NCBI GenBank assembly: GCA_017991315.1
Contig: JAGOQS010000002.1
Span: 620,001 to 684,000 of the forward strand
Direction of reading: 5' to 3'
DNA: 64,000 nucleotides
From: Ferrovibrio sp.
Lineage (GTDB): Bacteria > Pseudomonadota > Alphaproteobacteria > Ferrovibrionales > Ferrovibrionaceae
Shown here piece after piece: positions 9,991-20,445 of the stretch. Both the position numbers and the translations under genes were made by a program. The notes beneath the pieces are model-generated. The model saw only the letters and a list, made by a program, of their open reading frames with translations, was not told the origin of the DNA and did not search any database. Position 1 is the stretch's first letter; each line of letters begins with the position of its first letter.

Positions 9991-10703
9991 CCGTAATAGG
10001 CCAGCACGGTGAGCAGGCGGCGGAACTCGTTCACCACCTGGCGTTCCACCTTCTCGTTCAGCGCCACCACGCTGCGCAGCCGGCGGCGGCGGCTGAGCGG
10101 CAGCGGCGGCAACGGCGCGCGGTTGGCTCCGGGCGGCGCCGCGAAGGGGCGCAGCGGCACGACTTTAGCGGCAGCCGGCGGTGCCTTCGGCTTCGGCGGC
10201 GGCACGGCGATCTGCGGCTTTGGCGGCACCGGCTTGGGCAGCGGCGCTAATTTCAGCGGCGGGCGCTGCTTGAAGCCTTCCGAGCCGTAAACCACGATCC
10301 GCGCCTTCTCCTCCTGCTCCTCGATCATCAGCAGGGTGGGGAAACGCTGCGCCAGCAAGGCAAAGGTTTCCGGCGCCATGAAGGCCGGTTCCGGAATCGC
10401 GCACCAGCGGTACTGGCCCTCGAAACCCAGCGGCTTGCCATGGGCGGCATAGAGCTTGGACAAAGCCTCGGCGAATTTGCGGTCCTGCTGGAACACCAGC
10501 ACCACCTGGCGGTGGAGATCCTCGGGCCGGTAGCGGCGCACCACGATCAGCGCCATCTCGGTCGGCCGCGCACCGATGGCGGCGGCGGCACCATAGAAAC
10601 CGAATACCGTGCCGGCGGCGCGCACATCCTGAGTCAGGAAAGCCAGCCGCTCGGCATGCGGCACGGTGCCCAGGGCAGCGAAGAAGCGCGGCGCGATGCT
10701 CAT
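9987..10703 (-). CDS. Hypothetical protein with proline-rich linker
   Basis: A 238-aa protein I do not recognise. Residues 1-150 look like one compact domain (beginning MSIAPRFFAALG and including an RRYRPEDLHRQVV segment). Residues 150-200 are Pro/Ala/Lys-rich low complexity (PLPKPVPPKP and similar), and the last 35 residues are basic and helical. No signal peptide or membrane segment is evident. Codon use matches its neighbours, and it is convergent with the flavin reductase with a 4-bp overlap. Confidence 0.65.
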   Translation of the reverse strand: MSIAPRFFAALGTVPHAERLAFLTQDVRAAGTVFGFYGAAAAIGARPTEMALIVVRRYRPEDLHRQVVLVFQQDRKFAEALSKLYAAHGKPLGFEGQYRWCAIPEPAFMAPETFALLAQRFPTLLMIEEQEEKARIVVYGSEGFKQRPPLKLAPLPKPVPPKPQIAVPPPKPKAPPAAAKVVPLRPFAAPPGANRAPLPPLPLSRRRRLRSVVALNEKVERQVVNEFRRLLTVLAYYG

Positions 10704-10784
10704 GGCCGTATCCTACCCGGCAAGGCGGGTCCGAGGCGAGTCTGCAAAGTTTAACAAGCTCCTAACAAGCGTCACCGGGCCGCC

Positions 10785-11501
10785 ATGATCCCGCCCCAAT
10801 TTCCGGGCCAAGTAGCGGACATGATTATGCAATCCCCTGCCACCAGCAGCGCCCCGAACAACGCTGCGGGACAACGCCCGGCCTCGATCGCCCGTGATCT
10901 GGCCAAGCTGCGCCGCTTGGGCCGCGACCGCCCGGTGACGCTGGCGGAGGCCGCCGAATTGTTCGCCGAACGCTCGGCCCTGCTGCTGCTGCTGTTCCTC
11001 GGCCTGCTCGGGCTGATGCCATCGCCGGGCCTGCCGCTTGGCTTCCTCACCGGCTCGCTGATCGTGGCAATTGCCGGCGGCATGCTGCTGGCCCTGCTGC
11101 TGCGGCGCGACCATGGCCAGGCCCTGCTGCCCGGCATGCTGGCCCGGCGCGAGCTATCGAGCGGCTTCCTCGACCGCTTCCTGCGCTACATGATTCCCCG
11201 CCTGCGCTGGGTGGAACGCCACTTCCGCCCGCGCCTGACCTGGATGCTTGGCGGCCTCGGCCTGGCCTTGGCGCTGCTCGGCATTATGATTCAGGCCATC
11301 GGTCTGGCGCTGCCGATCCCGTTTGCCAACGCGCCCTTCGCTGTCGGCATCATCCTGATCGCGCTTGGCCTGCTGACCCGCGATGGGCTCGGCGTGCTGG
11401 CCGGCCAGACACTGGGCCTGATCAGCACCGGCATCTGCGTCGGCCTCGGCCTTGCCGCCTGGCGTGCCGGCACCGGCATCGCCGACCTGCTGCCCTGGTA
11501 A
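10785..11501 (+). CDS. ExoD family exopolysaccharide synthesis protein
   Basis: A 238-aa integral membrane protein of the ExoD family, first linked to exopolysaccharide production and alkali tolerance in rhizobia. The family pattern is clear: a cytosolic N-terminal helix with VTLAEAAELFAERSALLLLLFLGLLGLMPSPG, then GFLTGSLI, and several further hydrophobic segments. The true start is uncertain; ATGs at 10785, 10821 and 10827 are all possible and none has a strong ribosome-binding site. The downstream lipid-kinase-like gene starts 4 bp after its stop. Confidence 0.8.
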   Translation: MIPPQFPGQVADMIMQSPATSSAPNNAAGQRPASIARDLAKLRRLGRDRPVTLAEAAELFAERSALLLLLFLGLLGLMPSPGLPLGFLTGSLIVAIAGGMLLALLLRRDHGQALLPGMLARRELSSGFLDRFLRYMIPRLRWVERHFRPRLTWMLGGLGLALALLGIMIQAIGLALPIPFANAPFAVGIILIALGLLTRDGLGVLAGQTLGLISTGICVGLGLAAWRAGTGIADLLPW

Positions 11502-11505
11502 CGGC

Positions 11506-12417
11506 ATGGCCACGCAAGTGGTGATAAACGCCGCCTCAGGCACAGCACGGCGCTATGGCCCGGAGGCGCTTGGCGGCTTGATCCGCGAGGCCGCCCTGGC
11601 CCAAGGCCAGACCGATATGCGCGTGCATGTAGTGCCACCGGAGGCGCTGCAAGGCACCTTGCACCGCGCCGCCAATGAGGCCGAGGAAGTCTGGGTCGGC
11701 GGCGGCGATGGCACTTTGCGCAGCGCGGCGGAACTGCTTAAAAAACGTGGCAACCAGCAAGGCGGCATCCTCGGCGTACTGCCGCTCGGCACCATGAACC
11801 TGCTGGCCCGTGACCTCAATATTCCGCTGGAAATCGAGCATGCCGTGGCGGCGCTCTGCCAGGGTGATGTTACCGCCATCGATCTCGGCCGGATCAACGA
11901 CCGACTGTTCCTCAACAAGTCGGCACTCGGCCTCTACCCGGACATGGTGGTGGACCGCGAACGCCGTCGCCGTCTCTGGGGCTTGAGCAAATGGGGCGCC
12001 ATGCTGCGTGCCGCGTGGCGCGCGGTGCGCCGCCACCGCATGATGCAGATCGCCATTCAGCATCAGGGCCAGCGGCGTGAGATCCTCTCGCCCGCCATCG
12101 TGGTGGCGGTGGGTGCCTATGAATTCCGTACCGGGCAGCTTTTCGGCCGCCCCGACCTGCAGAGCGGCGAACTCACTGTTTATATCTCGCATGAAAAGAA
12201 CTGGCTCGGCTCGGCCAGCCAGTTGGCCAAGCTGTTCCTCGGCACGCTGGACAGCGACCCGCGCCTGGAAGTGATCAAGGCCGACCGCCTGCGTATCGAC
12301 TTCCCGCGGCCCAAGCCGGTCGCCAATGACGGCGAAATCGACATGCTGCCCGGCCCCATCGACTATGCCGTGGAGCCGCGCGCGCTGCGCGTAAGATTGC
12401 CGAAACCGGCAGTCTGA
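11506..12417 (+). CDS. Diacylglycerol/lipid kinase family protein
   Basis: A 303-aa protein of the DAGK catalytic domain family (YegS/BmrU type), which phosphorylates diacylglycerol or related lipids. The ATP-binding GGGDGT motif (residues 64-69) and the PLGTMNLLARD motif are intact, and NDGEID lies near the C-terminus. The ATG at 11506 is chosen because the domain starts there; a longer frame to 11452 would overlap exoD. The short spacing suggests it is co-transcribed with the ExoD-like gene. Confidence 0.88.
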   Translation: MATQVVINAASGTARRYGPEALGGLIREAALAQGQTDMRVHVVPPEALQGTLHRAANEAEEVWVGGGDGTLRSAAELLKKRGNQQGGILGVLPLGTMNLLARDLNIPLEIEHAVAALCQGDVTAIDLGRINDRLFLNKSALGLYPDMVVDRERRRRLWGLSKWGAMLRAAWRAVRRHRMMQIAIQHQGQRREILSPAIVVAVGAYEFRTGQLFGRPDLQSGELTVYISHEKNWLGSASQLAKLFLGTLDSDPRLEVIKADRLRIDFPRPKPVANDGEIDMLPGPIDYAVEPRALRVRLPKPAV

Positions 12418-12467
12418 GCGCCTGATTTTGTGGAATGGATCGACTGGAAGTCATTCCCGAGGGGGAA

Positions 12468-12543
<76 letters not shown>

Positions 12544-12626
12544 AGTCAAATCCGGCGCGGAAGATACTCGGATTCGCAGCGATTGCAAGGGCTATCAGCA
12601 GGGCAAATTCATGCCCTGGGGATAAC

Positions 12627-13775
12627 CTATAAGCCGCTCATATGCCTGGGGATTTCCACGTCGCGGTGGACATAGACGCCAATCAGCAGGCCGATACCGA
12701 TCAGCAGCGTCATCATCGCCGTGCCACCATAGCTGACCAGCGGCAACGGCACGCCCACCACCGGCACCATGCCGGACACCATGGCGATGTTGATGAAGAC
12801 ATAGAGGAACAGCATGGTGGTGAGGCCGCCGGCCACCAGGCGACCGAACTGGTTGCGCGAGCGCATGGCGATGGCATAGCCGTAGGCCAGCACCAGGATA
12901 TAGAGCGTGATCAGGCCGAGCGCGCCGACCAGACCCTGTTCTTCCGCCAGCATGGTGAAGATGAAGTCGGTCTGCTTTTCCGGCAGGAAACTCAAGTGGC
13001 TCTGGCTGCCCTGCAGAAAACCCTTGCCCATGAAGCCGCCGGAACCAAGCGCGATCTTGGATTGCAGGATGTGATAGCCGGCGCCGAGCGGATCCTGCTC
13101 CGGGTTCATGAAAGTGAGCACGCGCTTGCGCTGGTAATCGTGCATCAGGTTCCAGGCAATCGGTAATGCCGAACCACCCGCGATGATCACCAGCAGGAAT
13201 TTCCACAATCGCACGCCGGCATAGAAGAACACCGCGCCCGAAGTGGCGAGAAGCAGCATGGCGGTGCCAAGATCAGGCTGCTTCATCACCAGCACCACCG
13301 GCGCAACCACCAGGCCCAGCGGGATGAACAGCCAGCGGATCATGCCGACTTCCTCATGCGACAGGCCATGGAAGTAGCGCGCCAGGGCCAGCACAATGGA
13401 AATCTTCATGATCTCGGAAGGCTGGATATGGATGACGCCGAGATCAAGCCAGCGCTGCGCCCCCATGCCGACACGGCCAACCAGTTCGACGGCCACCAAC
13501 AGCACCAGGGCCACGGCGTAGAACAGATAGGCCGCCCGCATCCAGACGCGGATATCGGTGATTGCGATGATGGTCATGACGCAGAGGCCGATGGCAAAGC
13601 GCAGCATCTGGCGGTCGGCCCAGGGATCGATATCGCCGCCGGCAGCCGAGTAAAGCTGGATGAAGCCGACGCTGGCGATCATGCAGATCAGCAGCACCAG
13701 GCCCCAGGTGATATCGCGCAGCTTGCGGCCAAAAGTGAGGTCGTTGCCACGGCTGAGCAGGGAGGTACGGCGCAT
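12627..13775 (-). CDS. rodA: Rod shape-determining protein RodA (SEDS glycosyltransferase)
   Basis: A 382-aa polytopic SEDS-family peptidoglycan polymerase that works with PBP2 in cell elongation. SEDS signatures include the KQPDLGTA segment, the AGYHILQSKIALGSGG segment and the C-terminal VVGVPLPLVSYGGTAM. The ATG at 13775 follows the PBP2 stop by 2 bp; the longer frame up to 13973 only shadows the mrdA 3' end. It is the last gene of the elongasome operon. Confidence 0.95.
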   Translation of the reverse strand: MRRTSLLSRGNDLTFGRKLRDITWGLVLLICMIASVGFIQLYSAAGGDIDPWADRQMLRFAIGLCVMTIIAITDIRVWMRAAYLFYAVALVLLVAVELVGRVGMGAQRWLDLGVIHIQPSEIMKISIVLALARYFHGLSHEEVGMIRWLFIPLGLVVAPVVLVMKQPDLGTAMLLLATSGAVFFYAGVRLWKFLLVIIAGGSALPIAWNLMHDYQRKRVLTFMNPEQDPLGAGYHILQSKIALGSGGFMGKGFLQGSQSHLSFLPEKQTDFIFTMLAEEQGLVGALGLITLYILVLAYGYAIAMRSRNQFGRLVAGGLTTMLFLYVFINIAMVSGMVPVVGVPLPLVSYGGTAMMTLLIGIGLLIGVYVHRDVEIPRHMSGL

Positions 13776-13777
13776 GC

Positions 13778-15709
13778 TCAGCCCTCCCGCGGCTTCGGCG
13801 CAGGCGCCGGTTGCGGCGCTGACGGCGTATCGGCAGTGGTGCCAGGCGGCGGACCGGGCGCGCGGTTGCGGCGCGAGGGGTCGAGGCGCTGGGTTTCCAG
13901 CAGGATGTCGCGGGCAATCGGCGCCGCCGCCTTGGAGCCGGAACCGCCATGCTCGACGATCACGGCAATGCAATAGCGTGGATTGCCGATCGGGGCATAG
14001 GCCACGAACAAGGCGTGGTCGCGCTCTTCCCAGGGCTTTTCTTCGTTCTTGCGCACACGGGTATCGCGTTCCGCCTTGGAAATGCGGCGCACCTGGCTGG
14101 AGCCGGTCTTGCCGGCCATGGCGAATTGCGGCTGGGTGATGCGGGCGCCGTGGGCGGTGCCGCGCGGCGGCGTGGTGACACGCACCATGCCTTCCTGAAC
14201 CACCTCGAGATGTTCGCGCTTGATATTGAGCGAATTGTAAAGCTGGCTGGCGGGGCGCTGTTCCGGCGACGGGCCCAGCACATCGTCATGCCGCACCAGA
14301 CGCGGTCGCACCGCATAGCCGCCATTGGCCAGCCGTGCTGTCATGACACAAAGCTGCAGTGGCGTTGCCAGCACATAGCCCTGGCCGATGCCGACCACCA
14401 GGGTTTCGCCTTGCGCCCAGGGCTGGCCCAGAGCGCCCTGCTTCCAGGCACGGGTCGGGATCAGGCCGCGGCGCTCGCCGGTAACATCCAGGCCACTGAC
14501 ATCGCCAAGGCCGAGCCGCTTGGCCATGTCGGCGATCTTGTCGACACCGATGCGGCGGGCAGCTTCGTAGAAATAGACGTCGCAACTCTCTTCCAGGGCC
14601 TGCACCAGATTCATGCTGCCATGGCCGCCCTTCTTCCAGCAATGGAAGGTGTTGTTGCCGAATTCCATATGGCCAGGGCAGAACACACGGCTATCGGGCG
14701 TGACGGCGCCAGCCTCCAATGCGGCCAGGCCCACCACCATCTTGAAGGTGGAACCGGGCGGGTACTGGCCCTGCACCGCTTTGTTGGTCAGCGGGCGGTA
14801 TTTGTCGCCGTTGAGTTGGCGCCACTGCGCCGTGGTGATGCCGACATTGAACCAATTCGGATCGAAACCGGGATTCGACACCAGCGTCAGCACTTCGCCG
14901 GTATGCACATCCATCACCACGGCTGCCGCACTTTCATCCTTCAGCCGTTCGGCGGTGAAACGCTGCAGCTCGGCATCGATGGTCAGCACCACATCGTCGC
15001 CGGTGAGGCCATCGGTACGGTCCAGCTCGCGGATGGCGCGGCCATAGGCGTTGACCTCGATCTGGCTGTGGCCGGCGCGACCGCGCATATCCTCGTCGAA
15101 CAGCTTCTCGATACCGCTCTTGCCGATGCGGAAGCCCGGCAATTCCAGCAACGGATCATCGCCAAGCTCGTTTTCCGCCACAGCGCCGACATAGCCGACG
15201 ACATGGCTGAACACCGCGCCCATGCCATAGTCGCGCGTCTCGCCAACATCGAGCTGCACGCCGGGCAGGTCCGGGGAATGCAGGTTGATACGAGCGAAAT
15301 CCTCCCAGGAGAGGTTTTCCGCCACCACCACCGGCACGAATTTGCGCCGCCGCTCAACCTCGCGCTTCACGCGGGCGCGCTGGGTATCGTCGATATGGAT
15401 CAGATCGGCCAGCTTGGTCAGCGTGGCATCGACATTGCGCGCCTGCTCGGCCACGATCAGCACACGGTAATTGCGCCGGTTGGAGGCGAGTTCGGTGCCG
15501 AAGCGGTCGAGCACGCGGCCACGGCGCGGCGGCAACAGCCGCATCGAGATGCGGTTCTCATCCGAGAGCAGCGTGTAACGGCCGGATTCGAGGACCTGCA
15601 AATAATACAGCCGCCCGGCCAGGGCGCCGAACAGGGCCAATTGGCCGACGCCGAGCATCAGCGCCCGGCGGGTGAACACGCGTTGCAAATCCTGGTCGCG
15701 CCGGTTCAT
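13778..15709 (-). CDS. mrdA: Penicillin-binding protein 2 (elongation transpeptidase)
   Basis: A 643-aa class B PBP that crosslinks peptidoglycan during lateral wall growth. It has one N-terminal membrane anchor (residues 20-40), a dimerisation domain and a transpeptidase domain with the S320-T-F-K323 catalytic motif (PPGSTFK), an S-C-D motif (EESCDVYFYEA), and K-T-G (AGKTGSSQ). The C-terminal 40 residues are Pro/Ala-rich. It lies between mreD and rodA, the usual order. Confidence 0.95.
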   Translation of the reverse strand: MNRRDQDLQRVFTRRALMLGVGQLALFGALAGRLYYLQVLESGRYTLLSDENRISMRLLPPRRGRVLDRFGTELASNRRNYRVLIVAEQARNVDATLTKLADLIHIDDTQRARVKREVERRRKFVPVVVAENLSWEDFARINLHSPDLPGVQLDVGETRDYGMGAVFSHVVGYVGAVAENELGDDPLLELPGFRIGKSGIEKLFDEDMRGRAGHSQIEVNAYGRAIRELDRTDGLTGDDVVLTIDAELQRFTAERLKDESAAAVVMDVHTGEVLTLVSNPGFDPNWFNVGITTAQWRQLNGDKYRPLTNKAVQGQYPPGSTFKMVVGLAALEAGAVTPDSRVFCPGHMEFGNNTFHCWKKGGHGSMNLVQALEESCDVYFYEAARRIGVDKIADMAKRLGLGDVSGLDVTGERRGLIPTRAWKQGALGQPWAQGETLVVGIGQGYVLATPLQLCVMTARLANGGYAVRPRLVRHDDVLGPSPEQRPASQLYNSLNIKREHLEVVQEGMVRVTTPPRGTAHGARITQPQFAMAGKTGSSQVRRISKAERDTRVRKNEEKPWEERDHALFVAYAPIGNPRYCIAVIVEHGGSGSKAAAPIARDILLETQRLDPSRRNRAPGPPPGTTADTPSAPQPAPAPKPREG

Positions 15710-15722
15710 GCCGCCGCCCTAC

Positions 15723-16241
15723 TCATGTAGGCAGACCGGGGCGCAGATAGCGCTGCTCCAGGCGGCTCAGCAGCCAGTAGATCGCCGGATAGAGGCCCAG
15801 CGAAAGCAGGAGCTGCGCCAGCAGCGGACGGAAGGCATGGATCTGCCAGTGCAGCAGGCTCGCCACCACCCAGCCGATCAGGCTGGCGCCGATGGCGACC
15901 AACGCGAAGGCCCACCAATTGACCAGGAAGGAGGAACCGAGGAAGACGCGGCGCTGCGACACACCGAGTTCGTGGGTCAGCAGCAGGATCAGCGCGTTGA
16001 GGCCGAGCGGGCCGGCAGTGATCAGATCAACCACCAGGCCGATCAGGAAAGCGCCCAGCATCGACATCAGGTCGGCGCGGAAGATGCTCCAGTAAAATAC
16101 CGCCATCAGGGCAAGCGCCGGGGAGACGGTGGCGAAATACGGCAGGCCAACAGGGGCCAGGCCGACCGCGACCAGCAGCAGGCAGGAAACGATGGGCAGG
16201 AACCCGCGCATCCGTCGGGTTGCGTTCGCCAGGGGCTTCAT
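15723..16241 (-). CDS. mreD: Rod shape-determining protein MreD
   Basis: A 172-aa membrane protein with several hydrophobic helices (for example LPIVSCLLLVAVGLAPVGLP and LGAFLIGLVVDLITAGPLGL). The GLVVDLITAGPLGLNAL segment is typical of MreD. The ATG at 16241 is taken because hydrophobic MreD sequence starts just after it; the extension to 16442 overlaps mreC in another frame. Position between mreC and mrdA confirms the call. Confidence 0.9.
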   Translation of the reverse strand: MKPLANATRRMRGFLPIVSCLLLVAVGLAPVGLPYFATVSPALALMAVFYWSIFRADLMSMLGAFLIGLVVDLITAGPLGLNALILLLTHELGVSQRRVFLGSSFLVNWWAFALVAIGASLIGWVVASLLHWQIHAFRPLLAQLLLSLGLYPAIYWLLSRLEQRYLRPGLPT

Positions 16242-16263
16242 GGCTGCGCCCCAGAAATCAGGG

Positions 16264-17142
16264 TCACGGCTTACGCGCGGCGGGCCGCGGCGCCTCCTCG
16301 GTATCCAGCCGGGTTTCGTCGAACTGCACCACGCGCAGGAAATCCAGCCGGCCCAGATCGACAAAGGGCCGCAGCCGCACATTGCCTTCCGAGGCGGAAA
16401 CGATTTCGCCGACCGGGATGCCGGCCGGGAACTGACCGCCATCGCCGGAGGTGACGACCATCTGGCCGACCTGCGGCTTGGCGCCGGCGGGCAGGTATTC
16501 CAGCTTCGGCTGCGGCGAGTTGTCGCCCGCCAGCACGGCGCGGTGTCCGCCTTCCTGGATCATCACCGGCAGGCGCGAATTCAAGTCCGTGAGCAGCAGG
16601 ATGCGCGCCGCGCGCTGGCCGACTTCGGCAACGCGGCCGACATAGCCCCCCTCGCCGATGCTGGCCTGGCCCTTCTTCACGCCTTCCTTGGCGCCGATAT
16701 TGATCAGCGCGGTGCGCACGAAGGGGCCGCCGCCATCGGCGATGACACGGCCAGTGACGAAGCTGTGGCTGAGATCCGGGCCGGCAGCAAGCAGACGGCG
16801 CAGGCTGGCATTGTCCTGTTCCAGGCGGCGGGCCACGTCCTGCCATTGCAGCAGGCGGGCATTCTCGACACGCAGCCGGACGTTTTCCTCATGGGCGAAC
16901 AGCAGATCGTCGACGATGCCGACAATGTTGCCGACGAAGGCGATGGGCTGCGAGACCGCCGACAGCACCGGCTCGAAGATATCGGCGGTGACGGCGCGCA
17001 CGCGCTCCACGGCCGGGCGGTCAATGCGGCTCAGCAGGATAAGGCCAAGCGCAGCACCGACGAGCAAGAGGAAAGCAAAACGCTGCGCCAGCGCCTTGAT
17101 CGGCGCAGCCAGCCCCATGCCACGTCCACTCCTCAACCGCAT
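16264..17142 (-). CDS. mreC: Rod shape-determining protein MreC
   Basis: A 292-aa bitopic protein with one N-terminal transmembrane helix (about residues 20-40), a periplasmic coiled-coil (about 85-120, ENVRLRVENARLLQWQDVARRLEQDN) and two beta-rich domains (VTGRVIADGGGPFVRTALINIG and SGDGGQFPAGIPVGEI). It scaffolds PBP2-RodA and links them to MreB. The gene lies 55 bp downstream of mreB and 22 bp upstream of mreD. Confidence 0.94.
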   Translation of the reverse strand: MRLRSGRGMGLAAPIKALAQRFAFLLLVGAALGLILLSRIDRPAVERVRAVTADIFEPVLSAVSQPIAFVGNIVGIVDDLLFAHEENVRLRVENARLLQWQDVARRLEQDNASLRRLLAAGPDLSHSFVTGRVIADGGGPFVRTALINIGAKEGVKKGQASIGEGGYVGRVAEVGQRAARILLLTDLNSRLPVMIQEGGHRAVLAGDNSPQPKLEYLPAGAKPQVGQMVVTSGDGGQFPAGIPVGEIVSASEGNVRLRPFVDLGRLDFLRVVQFDETRLDTEEAPRPAARKP

Positions 17143-17197
17143 CTAAGCCCCTATTAAATCCAGTCCCCTGGTTGCGGCCCCCGCTCCCAATCCCAGC

Positions 17198-18289
<1,092 letters not shown>

Positions 18290-18348
18290 TCAGGACTGGA
18301 TAAGCAAGGCTTCGACCCCGCTATTTCCGCGGCCTTAACGCCAGGGGA

Positions 18349-19935
18349 TTACGCACTCAGCGCAGCCGGCGCGGTTTTCTCCCGCTTCACCAGCAGCTTG
18401 TTCAACGCATGGATATACGCACGGGCCGAAGCCACCAGGGTATCAGCATCGGCGCCCTGTCCGTTCACGGTTTTGCCGCCTTCGGCGAGTCGCACCGTCA
18501 CCTCGGCTTGGGCATCGGTGCCTTCGGTAACCGCATGGACCTGATAGAGCTGCAACTTGGCGTCGTGTGGATAAAGCGCCTTGATGGCATTGAACGTGGC
18601 ATCCACCGGGCCGTTGCCGGTGGCCTTCACGGCGGCCGGCTTGCCATCGATCTCGAGTTCCAGTTCCGCCGATTGCGGCCCCTTGGAACCGGCCACCACC
18701 TGCAGGCTCTGGAAGCGGATACGGTCATTTTCGCGGCCCGTGGTGTCGTCCACCAGCGCCACCAGATCCTCGTCGAACACATCCTTCTTGCGGTCGGCGA
18801 GATCCTTGAATCGCGCGAAGGCATCGTTGAGCTGGTTGTCGGCAAGCTGGAAGCCGAGCTCCTCCAGCTTCTTGCGGAAGGCATGGCGGCCGGAATGCTT
18901 GCCCATCACCAGGGTCGAACGGTTCAGGCCGACCGATTCCGGCGTCATGATCTCGTAAGTACCGGCATGCTTCAGCATGCCATCCTGGTGGATGCCGCTT
19001 TCATGCGCGAAGGCATTAGCGCCGACGATGGCCTTGTTCGGCTGCACGTTGAAGCCGGTGACCGAGGAGAGCAGCCGCGACGCCTTGGTGATGTCGGTGG
19101 TGCGGATACCGGTATCGAAAGCCATCGCATCGCCGCGCGTGCGCAGCGCCATCACAATCTCTTCCAGCGCGGCATTGCCGGCGCGTTCGCCGATGCCGTT
19201 GATGGTGCATTCCACCTGCCGCGCGCCGCCGATGACGGCCGCCAGCGAATTCGCTACAGCCAAGCCGAGATCATTATGGCAATGCGCAGAAAAGCACGCC
19301 AAATCACTGTTTGGCACGTTTTCAATGAGATAGCGCATCAGCCGTGTATATTCCGCCGGCACGGTGTAGCCGACCGTATCGGGTACATTGATGGTGCGTG
19401 CGCCGGCCTTGATCGCGCTCTCGATCAGGCGGCAGAGGAAGTCGGGATCAGAGCGGGTGCCGTCCTCGCAACTCCACTCAACATCGTCGCAAAGATTGCG
19501 AGCATGGGTGACGGAATCGATCACCGCCTGATGCACCGCATCCGGCTCCATCTGCAGCTTGTATTTCATATGCAGCGGGCTGGTGGAGATGAAGGTGTGA
19601 ATGCGGGCGCGCTTCGCCGGCTGCAATGCTTCCCAGGCGCGGTCGATATCCTTGCGACCGGCGCGGCTGAGGCCGCAGACCACGGAATTCTTCACCCGCT
19701 TGGCAATTTCATGCACGGCTTCGAAGTCACCGTTCGATGCAATCGGAAAACCGGCCTCGATGACATCAACGCCCATCGCTTCCAGCGTCTCAGCAATGCG
19801 CAGCTTCTCTTCCAGATTCATCGAGCAGCCTGGCGATTGCTCGCCATCGCGCAATGTGGTGTCGAAAATAATGACGCGTTCACGCGCCGGGATTTTCGAT
19901 TCGCCGCTCAGGTTGTTTGCTGCAATGCTGTTCAT
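18349..19935 (-). CDS. leuA: 2-isopropylmalate synthase
   Basis: A 528-aa first enzyme of leucine synthesis, condensing acetyl-CoA with 2-oxoisovalerate. It has the catalytic DTTLRDGEQSPG motif, the metal-binding HCHND motif (in FSAHCHNDLGLAVANSL), and a C-terminal LeuA allosteric domain for leucine feedback. The ATG at 19935 is preceded by GGAGAGG; the extension to 20004 lacks homology. No leucine-rich leader peptide or attenuator is seen upstream. Confidence 0.95.
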   Translation of the reverse strand: MNSIAANNLSGESKIPARERVIIFDTTLRDGEQSPGCSMNLEEKLRIAETLEAMGVDVIEAGFPIASNGDFEAVHEIAKRVKNSVVCGLSRAGRKDIDRAWEALQPAKRARIHTFISTSPLHMKYKLQMEPDAVHQAVIDSVTHARNLCDDVEWSCEDGTRSDPDFLCRLIESAIKAGARTINVPDTVGYTVPAEYTRLMRYLIENVPNSDLACFSAHCHNDLGLAVANSLAAVIGGARQVECTINGIGERAGNAALEEIVMALRTRGDAMAFDTGIRTTDITKASRLLSSVTGFNVQPNKAIVGANAFAHESGIHQDGMLKHAGTYEIMTPESVGLNRSTLVMGKHSGRHAFRKKLEELGFQLADNQLNDAFARFKDLADRKKDVFDEDLVALVDDTTGRENDRIRFQSLQVVAGSKGPQSAELELEIDGKPAAVKATGNGPVDATFNAIKALYPHDAKLQLYQVHAVTEGTDAQAEVTVRLAEGGKTVNGQGADADTLVASARAYIHALNKLLVKREKTAPAALSA

Positions 19936-20445
19936 GACAGGCCCTCTCCACCCTGACGCATAACCGCCACGGCCATGGGGATCACGGGCCGGGCTGCGCG
20001 CCAATGCCCGCGTCTAACCCGATCCGACCAATATTTCCGTGGTTTAGCGATAGTGTACACGCTTCGACGGGTCCTCGGCAAAGGCGATCCCGGCTGGCCG
20101 GGATGGCGGCAATACGGATTGGTGACGCCTAACACTGTGCTTTGCCGGGCTTAAAAGAGCGTGAACAGTTAACCATGTCAGGTTGCCGGGCGATTACGGC
20201 AATTTCATGGTAATACAACTAAAAAGGTTATGGTTGCGGTACCACGAGCCGAGCATAACCAACGATATAGGAACGCGTGACTCGATATTAGCGATAATTA
20301 ACGCGTAACTCATTAAAATCAAAGATAAAATCCCCCTGAAAGATGCCAAAGGCATCCGGCAGGTGGGAAAATTATAAAATACAGTCTAGATTTGTTAAAT
20401 CTAGTCGCCCAAAGCCGGCATGCCTGACTCTTGAAGGAGAATATC
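19936..20445. other. 510-bp divergent intergenic region between leuA and the XRE gene
   Basis: This is the longest gap in the window and is AT-rich from about 20160. It holds several repeats: a 7-bp inverted repeat GGTTATG/CATAACC (20226-20260), a direct repeat AACGCGTRACTC (20272-20283 and 20300-20311), a small hairpin GATGCC-AAA-GGCATC (20342-20356), and the perfect inverted repeat listed separately at 20386-20404. On the minus strand a possible leuA promoter reads TTGCCG, 18 bp, TACACT (about 20052-20081). No ORF with recognisable coding character was found. Confidence 0.5.
20386..20404. promoter_or_regulatory. Perfect inverted repeat before the XRE gene (candidate autoregulatory operator)
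   Basis: CTAGATTT-GTT-AAATCTAG: two perfect 8-bp arms with a 3-bp spacer, ending 41 bp upstream of the XRE start codon. Position and symmetry suit a dimeric Cro/CI-type repressor acting on its own promoter. Binding is inferred. Confidence 0.5.

Noticed and set aside
13949-15730. 593-aa plus-strand ORF
   Set aside because: It is antisense to mrdA, whose motifs are intact; composition is the mirror of high-GC codon use (His/Ala/Gly rich) and it matches no family.
19932-20135. Possible leucine leader peptide or attenuator for leuA
   Set aside because: The minus-strand ORF here has no run of Leu codons and I find no terminator/antiterminator pair.
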